Of a DNA stretch of 64,000 nt, positions 58,894 through 64,000 are shown piece by piece. A model generated the notes under the pieces. It made no database searches and was not told the DNA's origin. It was given only the letters and a program-made list of their open reading frames with translations. Made by a program: the position numbers and the translations under genes. The first letter of the stretch is position 1. The number at the start of each line of letters is the position of its first letter. This DNA is from JBELHR01 sp049606855 (GTDB taxonomy: Bacteria; Bacteroidota; Bacteroidia; Flavobacteriales; Flavobacteriaceae), in contig JBMYVY010000004.1 in NCBI GenBank assembly GCA_049606855.1, positions 124,001 through 188,000 on the forward strand, written 5' to 3'.

Positions 58894-58914
58894 CAACTAG
58901 TTAAAATAAATAGC

Positions 58915-59928
58915 ATGAAAAAAGCAATTGCCTTTTTGAGTCTCATTTTTATTCTGTTTTCATGTAATGAAAAACAAGCGGACTTCACCATAGCATTTGG
59001 ATCTTGTAATAATCAAAACTTAGACAACCCTTTTTGGAATCAGATTCTTGATGAAAAACCTGGGGTATGGATATGGGGAGGAGATATCATTTATTCCGAC
59101 ACTGAGGACATGAGCGTTTTGGAGGCGAATTATGCGGTATTGAAAAACAACCCAAATTATCAGAATTTTGAACAAAATATACCTGTAATGATGGGTACAT
59201 GGGATGACCATGATTTCGGAATGAATGATGGAGGTGAGCACTATCCGGAGAAATGGACTTCTCAACAGCTCTTTTTGGATTTCTTCGACGTCCCTTTAAA
59301 CAGCAAAAGGCGCGCTCAAAAGGGAATTTATATTTTGGAGGACTTTAACAGTCCTAAGGGAAGCGTTCGTGTATTTTCTTTAGACACGAGATATTTTAGA
59401 ACTGATTTAAAGGCAGATCCAAGTGGAGAGAAACGCTATTTACCTGATAGTAACCCTGAATCAACTATGCTAGGTAAAGCGCAATGGGCTTGGCTGGAAA
59501 AAAACCTATCCGAATCCGAAGCTGATTTTAATATAATTAATTCTTCAATTCAAGTACTTTCAGGAGAGCATGGATTTGAATCTTGGGCAAATTTTCCATT
59601 GGAAGTACAACGACTAGAAGCGTTAATTCAATATTCAAAGGCAAAAAATGTAATAATTCTTTCAGGAGATCGGCACATTTCTGAATTTTCGGAAAAGCAA
59701 GTGCCCGGCCTTGCTTACCCTTTAATAGATTTTACCTCCAGTGGAATGACCCACTATTACGAAGGTTTTTCTGGGGAAAACAACCCTTATCGCATTGGAG
59801 AAGTAGTCGCAGACAAAACCTATGGGATTTTGAAATTTAACTTTGATTCTGGTCAGGTTGATTTTATTATTAAAGGAACACAAGACAAAGTGCTCGAACG
59901 CATTAGCCGACATTATCCTATGAATTAG
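58915..59928 (+). CDS. PhoD-like metallophosphatase lipoprotein
   Basis: The 337-residue protein has a lipoprotein signal peptide ending in FILFSC. The core of the alkaline phosphatase D family follows, with FGSCNNQNL and WIWGGDIIYSDTE. MMGTWDDHDFGMNDGG supplies the calcium/iron-binding and catalytic residues, and the chain ends with ILSGDRHISEF and a DFTSSGMTH segment. PhoD proteins hydrolyse phosphomonoesters or phosphodiesters outside the cell. Signal-peptide routing here is Sec/lipoprotein, not the Tat route of classic PhoD. The start is the ATG at 58915. Confidence 0.88.
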   Translation: MKKAIAFLSLIFILFSCNEKQADFTIAFGSCNNQNLDNPFWNQILDEKPGVWIWGGDIIYSDTEDMSVLEANYAVLKNNPNYQNFEQNIPVMMGTWDDHDFGMNDGGEHYPEKWTSQQLFLDFFDVPLNSKRRAQKGIYILEDFNSPKGSVRVFSLDTRYFRTDLKADPSGEKRYLPDSNPESTMLGKAQWAWLEKNLSESEADFNIINSSIQVLSGEHGFESWANFPLEVQRLEALIQYSKAKNVIILSGDRHISEFSEKQVPGLAYPLIDFTSSGMTHYYEGFSGENNPYRIGEVVADKTYGILKFNFDSGQVDFIIKGTQDKVLERISRHYPMN

Positions 59929-59950
59929 CCTCCTAAGTCGAAAAAAGACT

Positions 59951-59958
59951 TATATTTG
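59951..59958 (+). promoter_or_regulatory. -7 box of ndk
   Basis: TATATTTG matches TAnnTTTG, 27 bases before the ndk ATG at 59986; the -33 element is weak. Confidence 0.45.
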
Positions 59959-59985
59959 CGCCACAAAATCTGAAATAATAAACAA

Positions 59986-60405
59986 ATGGCAACAAACAGA
60001 ACATTTACCATGTTGAAACCTGATTCAGTTGAAAAGGGAAATATTGGTGCAATTCTTGAAAAAATTAATGCTGCAGGATTCCGTATTGTGTCTATGAAAT
60101 TGACGCAATTAACAAGAAGAGATGCAGAAGAGTTTTACGCAATTCACAACGAGAGACCCTTCTTTGGAGAGTTGGTAGAATATATGACTAGAGGACCTAT
60201 AGTGTCTGCTATTCTTGAAAAAGAAAATGCTGTTGAGGACTTCCGTGCTTTAATCGGAGCAACTAACCCTCAAGAAGCTGCTGAAGGAACAATTCGTAAT
60301 ATGTTTGCAACTTCAATTAGTGAAAATGCAGTCCACGGATCAGATTCTGATGAAAATGCAGAAATCGAATCCAATTTCCACTTTTCGAGAAGAGAGATGT
60401 TTTAA
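59986..60405 (+). CDS. ndk: Nucleoside diphosphate kinase
   Basis: Balances nucleoside triphosphate pools by transferring the gamma phosphate through a phosphohistidine. The 139-residue protein begins NRTFTMLKPDSVEKGNIG, has RPFFGELVEYMTRGP and IRNMFATSISENAVHGSDSD with the catalytic His, and ends ESNFHFSRREMF. Size is normal. It is a single-gene unit with its own -7 box and terminator. Confidence 0.98.
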   Translation: MATNRTFTMLKPDSVEKGNIGAILEKINAAGFRIVSMKLTQLTRRDAEEFYAIHNERPFFGELVEYMTRGPIVSAILEKENAVEDFRALIGATNPQEAAEGTIRNMFATSISENAVHGSDSDENAEIESNFHFSRREMF

Positions 60406-60410
60406 AAAAC

Positions 60411-60437
60411 AAAAACCGGCCAAATGGCCGGTTTTTT
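60411..60437. terminator. Terminator between ndk and the DUF721 gene
   Basis: AAAAACCGGCCA and TGGCCGGTTTTT form a stem over a two-base loop with a T run; it can serve both convergent genes. Confidence 0.92.
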
Positions 60438-60731
60438 TTATTTCAAAATAACACGAGTTATTAATTCCTTACCTACATGCTCATTGAGCATTTTTGCAAT
60501 TTTCTCTTTACCGTAATTCAATTCTTCTCTTAGAGCAGAAGAAGACATTCTAACCTCCAAAGTTCCTCCTTTTAAACTGACTTGAGTGGTGTAATTCAAT
60601 ACCCCAGGACCCATAACCTCACCCCAGGCATCTTTGACGGACATCCGTTGCATGCCTGTCTTAAGCTTAGAACTGGATATCATTTGATCGATAACTGACT
60701 TAATAGATTCTGTATCTCTTTTTCTACTCAT
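60438..60731 (-). CDS. DUF721 (DciA-like) protein
   Basis: The 97-residue protein has the DUF721 pattern: an N-terminal helix (ESIKSVIDQMISSSKLKTGM), a KH-like core with VKDAWGEVMGPGVLNYT, and LEVRMSSSALREELNYGKEK. In bacteria lacking DnaC or DnaI, the related DciA proteins load the DnaB helicase; whether this short form does so is not known. Its start overlaps the recF stop by eight bases, a replication/repair context that fits. Confidence 0.85.
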   Translation of the reverse strand: MSRKRDTESIKSVIDQMISSSKLKTGMQRMSVKDAWGEVMGPGVLNYTTQVSLKGGTLEVRMSSSALREELNYGKEKIAKMLNEHVGKELITRVILK

Positions 60732-61812
60732 CGCTTAAATTAAAAATTTCATACGAGCTGTCTGCTCGCTTTACAACTTCTTCTGTTCGTTGATCGTGGG
60801 TATCACTTATAAATATTTGTCCAAATCTATCCCCGCTAACCAATTGGATCAATTGGGCCACTCTTTGATCATCGAGTTTATCAAAAATATCATCAAGCAA
60901 CAAAATGGGCTTGCTTTTTGAATGCGCACTTAAAAAATCGTACTGAGCCAATTTTAAGGCAACTAAAAATGTTTTTTGTTGGCCTTGGGATCCAAACTTT
61001 TTAATTGGATATCCGTGCATTTCAAATAATAAATCATCCTTGTGCACCCCTGCAGTTGAATGCTGCACCATTCGATCTTTTGATAGTGACTCTCTTAAGA
61101 CATCAGCGAAGTCAGCTTCATTCAATTGAGACTTATAAATCAAATTTACTTGCTCATTCTTTCCAGATATGGCACGGTAATACTTTAAAAAGAATCCTAC
61201 AAATTCATCCAAAAATGCCTTCCGCTCTCTATGAATAATCACCCCGAATTTGATTAATTGTTCATCAAAGGCAGCAAGAGAAAGTTCGTCGAAATTTCTA
61301 TTGGCAGCAAAATACTTGAGTAAAGCATTCCTTTGAGCAATTGCTTTTTTATACTGTATAGAAGCATGCAAAAACTCTTGATTCATTTGAGAAATAACAC
61401 CATCTATAAATTTCCTTCGAGTCTCACTTCCCTCTACAATTAGATCCCTATCCGCTGGGGAAACTATCACGACAGGAATCAATCCTATATGATCGGATAC
61501 CTTCTCATAAATTTTAGAATTCCGTTTAATAACTTTTTTCTGCCCCTTTTTTAAGGAGCAGACAATTTTTTCCTGACGTTCTAAGGCTTCGTATGACCCT
61601 TGTAACATGAAGAAGTCAGACTCGTAATTAATGTTTTGACTTGAAACAGAATTAAAATAACTTTTAGTCATCGAAAGACTGTAAATACTGTCTAGCACAT
61701 TGGTTTTTCCAACCCCATTTTGACCAACAAAACAATTTATTCGCTCTGTAAAACGAAAATCCTTCTGAATTAAATTCTTAAAATTCACAATGGTCAATTG
61801 CTTTAAAAACAT
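60724..61812 (-). CDS. recF: DNA replication/repair protein RecF
   Basis: SMC-like ATPase that loads RecA at gapped DNA with RecO and RecR. From the ATG at 61812 the 362-residue chain begins MFLKQLTIVNFKNLIQKDFR. It has the Walker A CFVGQNGVGKTNVL (28-41), the signature region FGSQGQQKTFLVALKLAQ, and Walker B PILLLDDIFDKLD. The ATG at 61851 would add 13 atypical residues and is not favoured. It is divergent from the TPR gene. Confidence 0.95.
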   Translation of the reverse strand: MFLKQLTIVNFKNLIQKDFRFTERINCFVGQNGVGKTNVLDSIYSLSMTKSYFNSVSSQNINYESDFFMLQGSYEALERQEKIVCSLKKGQKKVIKRNSKIYEKVSDHIGLIPVVIVSPADRDLIVEGSETRRKFIDGVISQMNQEFLHASIQYKKAIAQRNALLKYFAANRNFDELSLAAFDEQLIKFGVIIHRERKAFLDEFVGFFLKYYRAISGKNEQVNLIYKSQLNEADFADVLRESLSKDRMVQHSTAGVHKDDLLFEMHGYPIKKFGSQGQQKTFLVALKLAQYDFLSAHSKSKPILLLDDIFDKLDDQRVAQLIQLVSGDRFGQIFISDTHDQRTEEVVKRADSSYEIFNLSDE

Positions 61813-61893
61813 AGTAAAATTGATCAAAAATCGAAGATGCAAATTAATCAAAATTTTGCCAAAATTGGACTTTTTATATCCAATTAAAAAAAC

Positions 61894-61901
61894 TATTTTT
61901 G
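61894..61901 (+). promoter_or_regulatory. -7 box of the TPR-ribH group
   Basis: TATTTTTG matches TAnnTTTG, 22 bases before the ATG at 61924. A TTG at 61865-61867 is somewhat far (26-base spacer). Confidence 0.45.
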
Positions 61902-61923
61902 CTCCGATTAATTAAATTTTAAG

Positions 61924-62685
61924 ATGGCAACATACAAAAAGAAAGCTGGAAAAAAGGCGAAAAATGCAGAAGTAAATATTGAGAAAGGAAGTACAACTGC
62001 CGAAGTATTCAACACCTTAGACGAAACAGCATCAAAAAGTGAATCATTTGTCGTAAAGAATCAAAATATAATTCTTGGAGCTATTGCTGTTATTGCAGTG
62101 ATTATCCTAGGAACTATTGGATATAACAAGTTCATTCAAGAGCCAAAGGAAATGGCTGCAGCCGATGAATTAGCTTATCCAAAAGCATATTTTACTGAAG
62201 CAACAACTGTTAATGAAGGGGTAGATTCTTTATTAGTTTTAGGCCTTGAGGGAACTAACGGTAAATATGGTTTTATCGATATCGCGACTGAATATTCAGG
62301 TACTAAAGCTGGAAACCTTGCTAATTTTTATGCAGGTGTTTCTTACTTAAAAATGAAAGATTACACCAACGCTATTGAATATTTGGGTAAATTTACATCA
62401 GATGATTTATTGCTAGAGTCAGAAGCTCAAGCTTTAATCGGAGATGCATTTGCAGATATTGACCAGATGCAAGAGGCATTGAGTTATTATGAAAAAGCGG
62501 CGAACACGCATAAAAATTCAGCAATGACTCCACTTTACTTAATGAAAGCTGGACAAGCGGCTTTGGTTATTGGAAATTACAGTAAGGCAGAAGACTTGTT
62601 TACGAGCATTAAAGAAGATTATCCAAACAGTGACATGGCTGTTAATATAGATATGTATATCAACAAGGCCAAGTACAGCAAATAA
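61924..62685 (+). CDS. TPR-repeat membrane-anchored protein (YfgM-like)
   Basis: The 253-residue protein has a lysine-rich N-terminus and one membrane helix at about 49-67 (IILGAIAVIAVIILGTIGYN). Periplasmic tetratricopeptide repeats follow (AGNLANFYAGVSYLKMKDYT, the SEAQALIGDAFADI stretch, and AALVIGNYSKAEDLFTSIKE). Topology and size resemble YfgM/ancillary SecYEG-associated chaperones, but the exact role is not known. It lies five bases before ribH and is probably co-transcribed with it. Confidence 0.85.
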   Translation: MATYKKKAGKKAKNAEVNIEKGSTTAEVFNTLDETASKSESFVVKNQNIILGAIAVIAVIILGTIGYNKFIQEPKEMAAADELAYPKAYFTEATTVNEGVDSLLVLGLEGTNGKYGFIDIATEYSGTKAGNLANFYAGVSYLKMKDYTNAIEYLGKFTSDDLLLESEAQALIGDAFADIDQMQEALSYYEKAANTHKNSAMTPLYLMKAGQAALVIGNYSKAEDLFTSIKEDYPNSDMAVNIDMYINKAKYSK

Positions 62686-62690
62686 ACGCT

Positions 62691-63182
62691 ATGGCAACAA
62701 CAGATTTATCTGATTATAATAAAAACGCAATCCCAAATTCGAAAGGTCTTCGATTTGGGATTGTTGTTTCTCAGTGGAATGATGAAATCACTCATAATCT
62801 TGAAAAAGGAGCTATTGAAACTTTAATGAATCACGGCGTACTTGCCGAAGACATTATCAATTGGGCCGTTCCAGGAAGCTATGAGCTTATTTATGGCTCT
62901 TCTCAAATGGTAAAGAGTCAACAAGTCGATGCAGTGATTGCTATTGGATGTGTAATTCAAGGTGAAACCAAACATTTTGATTTTGTTTGCGAGGGGGTTA
63001 CTCAAGGGATTAAAGACCTTAATATCCAACAAGATATTCCTGTAATTTTTTGCGTACTTACCGACAATACAAAAGAACAAAGTATAGACCGTAGTGGTGG
63101 TAAACACGGTAATAAAGGTATTGAATGTGCCGCTGCTGCCTTAGAGATGGCGCATTTAAAAAAAATGATTACATTAGGTTAA
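62691..63182 (+). CDS. ribH: 6,7-dimethyl-8-ribityllumazine synthase
   Basis: Condenses 5-amino-6-ribitylaminouracil with dihydroxybutanone phosphate, the penultimate step of riboflavin synthesis. The 163-residue protein has the family motifs FGIVVSQWNDEITHNLEKGA and WAVPGSYELIYGS. It also has the catalytic-site region AIGCVIQGETKHFDFVCEGV and FCVLTDNTKEQ, and the C-terminal GNKGIECAAAALEMA. Size is normal for the icosahedral type. It sits between the TPR gene and a small membrane protein gene, as in many flavobacteria. Confidence 0.97.
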   Translation: MATTDLSDYNKNAIPNSKGLRFGIVVSQWNDEITHNLEKGAIETLMNHGVLAEDIINWAVPGSYELIYGSSQMVKSQQVDAVIAIGCVIQGETKHFDFVCEGVTQGIKDLNIQQDIPVIFCVLTDNTKEQSIDRSGGKHGNKGIECAAAALEMAHLKKMITLG

Positions 63183-63183
63183 T

Positions 63184-63465
63184 ATGTTTAAGAGTCCTTT
63201 CAAACCACGAGCACATTATGTTTTTGATTATAAACCTCGATTTTATAATCCTAGAAAGGAACGTCTTGAAAAAATGATCAAAGATGCTGAGCAGTCAAAA
63301 GACAGTGAATATCAAATATCGATTGACAAAACCAACCTAAGAGATCAATGGAGCCGAGCCAAATCTAACGGTTCTGACCGCAAAACTACTTATAGACTTG
63401 CTATAATTATTGCCGTCTTAGTTGGAATTGCTGCTTGGGCATTTCAATTACACACTCTTTTTTAA
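63184..63465 (+). CDS. Small membrane protein of unknown function between ribH and mutL
   Basis: The 93-residue protein has a basic, aromatic N-terminus (FKPRAHYVFDYKPRFYNPRK), a charged middle, and one C-terminal membrane helix (LAIIIAVLVGIAAWAFQL). It has no motif I recognise. Its neighbours are ribH one base upstream and mutL overlapping by one base (TAATG). Some annotations call such proteins riboflavin synthase beta by neighbourhood, which I do not accept from sequence. It may be a lineage-specific membrane anchor. Confidence 0.75.
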   Translation: MFKSPFKPRAHYVFDYKPRFYNPRKERLEKMIKDAEQSKDSEYQISIDKTNLRDQWSRAKSNGSDRKTTYRLAIIIAVLVGIAAWAFQLHTLF

Positions 63466-64000
63466 TGGCAGACATTATTAAATTATTGCCTTCACACGTT
63501 GCAAATCAAATTGCAGCAGGTGAAGTAGTTCAGCGACCAGCTTCGGTCGTAAAAGAATTATTAGAAAATTCTATCGATGCAGGAGCGAGTAAAATAGAAT
63601 TGAGGATAAAGGACGCTGGACGCACCTTGATACAAATTTTGGACAACGGAAAAGGAATGAGTCCTACCGACGCAAAACAAGCCTTCGCAAGACACGCGAC
63701 CTCCAAAATAAATAAGGCAGAGGACCTATTTAACCTACATACCAAGGGATTTAGAGGAGAGGCTTTAGCTTCCATAGCTGCTGTAGCTCAAGTAGAAATG
63801 CAGACCAAACTCCATGAAGCAGAACTCGGTACAAAAATTCAAATAGCAGGTAGTTCGGAAATTGATGATCACGAGCAAGTTCTATGTAGCAACGGAACTC
63901 AGATAGCGGTAAAAAACTTGTTTTTTAACATCCCTGCGAGAAGAAATTTCTTGAAATCTAATCAAGTAGAATTTAGACATATTAATGATGACTTTACAAG
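63465..64000 (+). CDS. mutL: DNA mismatch repair protein MutL, C-terminal part cut off by the window
   Basis: GHKL-family ATPase that couples MutS mismatch recognition to strand removal. The first 178 residues begin MADIIKLLPSHVANQIAAGE. They then have the ATP-binding motifs VVKELLENSIDAGA, LDNGKGM, and the lid segment FARHATSKI with GFRGEALASIAA. The start overlaps the preceding stop codon as TAATG. The gene continues beyond the window, so the endonuclease/dimerisation part cannot be judged. Confidence 0.96.
   Translation, partial: MADIIKLLPSHVANQIAAGEVVQRPASVVKELLENSIDAGASKIELRIKDAGRTLIQILDNGKGMSPTDAKQAFARHATSKINKAEDLFNLHTKGFRGEALASIAAVAQVEMQTKLHEAELGTKIQIAGSSEIDDHEQVLCSNGTQIAVKNLFFNIPARRNFLKSNQVEFRHINDDFT

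Noticed and set aside
58851..58991. An N-terminal extension of the DHH phosphoesterase with a lipoprotein-like signal (KKAIAFFMLFILTSC)
   Set aside because: It is the antisense image of the divergent lipoprotein start at 58915. The DNA there is nearly palindromic (AAAAAGCAATTGCCTTTTT), so both strands read like a signal peptide. The DHH family starts at MNTDLIEEI.
1..64000. Mobile elements, prophage, CRISPR, integron or toxin-antitoxin loci
   Set aside because: No transposase, integrase, repeat-spacer array or recognisable toxin pair was found. All long genes belong to core families and base composition looks even.

Overview
The window is about 64 kb of AT-rich, tightly packed chromosomal DNA from a marine member of the Flavobacteriia (Bacteroidetes). 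The evidence is a proteorhodopsin/Blh pair, a gldI gliding-type peptidyl-prolyl isomerase, a Bacteroidetes-type SecA with a long insertion, a Wzc-like tyrosine kinase with a Tyr/Gly-rich tail, many short lipoproteins with an SxxC-like lipobox, and promoters of the Bacteroidetes form TTG-N18-21-TAnnTTTG. Almost everything is core genome. I see no tRNA, rRNA, CRISPR array, insertion sequence, integrase or phage gene. No gap between genes exceeds 300 bases; the longest (about 235 bases each) are at 1418-1651 and 10219-10455.

Layout. 1-1417: 3'-truncated dnaK (minus). 1652-3067: serine dehydratase. 3064-4689: proteorhodopsin (minus) back to back with blh (plus), a light-driven proton pump and its retinal-making oxygenase. 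4686-6998: yaaA, a pseudouridine synthase and a PASTA protein. 7071-10218: ddl, coaD and an M14 peptidase lipoprotein. 10456-13938: YceI protein, outer-membrane beta-barrel and SulP transporter. 13990-16360: Nudix, pyrE, SRPBCC and birA. 16433-21411: a co-directional run of rsfS, ftsH, LUD protein, cdsA, psd and a second YceI. 21445-23334: a SerB-SerA fusion. 23489-30000: a UbiA-like membrane protein, gcvP, pdhA and a two-lipoyl-domain E2. 30080-34394: a TlpA-like lipoprotein facing ackA-pta. 34499-36682: hutI-hutG. 36631-40434: a small exopolysaccharide cluster (Wza-like exporter, tyrosine autokinase, sugar transferase). 40516-45571: methyltransferase, PduO-type cobalamin adenosyltransferase, DUF2795 and secA. 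45609-48140: lgt, yidD and cysS. 48226-50636: ECF sigma factor, anti-sigma-like protein and a coiled-coil/beta-repeat exported protein. 50720-55225: meaB, then a glycolipid-modification set (GT2, LAB_N, GT39) facing a PAP2 phosphatase. 55222-58850: three peptidyl-prolyl isomerase lipoproteins and a DHH phosphoesterase. 58915-64000: PhoD-like lipoprotein, ndk, DUF721, recF, TPR protein, ribH, a small membrane protein and the start of mutL.

How the genes fit together. Central carbon flow is well represented: serine synthesis (SerB-SerA), serine breakdown to pyruvate, glycine cleavage, pyruvate dehydrogenase, and acetyl-CoA to acetate with ATP. Histidine degradation (hutIG) feeds glutamate. Cobalamin adenosyltransferase and MeaB together imply an adenosylcobalamin-dependent methylmalonyl-CoA mutase elsewhere. 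Proteorhodopsin would add a light-driven proton gradient. Envelope functions dominate the rest.

No wholly new multi-gene system is obvious. The best candidates for a second look are the SerB-SerA fusion, the ECF sigma/anti-sigma/beta-repeat operon, the cyclophilin-FKBP fusion lipoprotein cluster, the Blh protein that appears to lack a fourth histidine ligand, the repeated TGTCA motifs between dnaK and sdaA, and several leaderless or overlapping divergent promoters.
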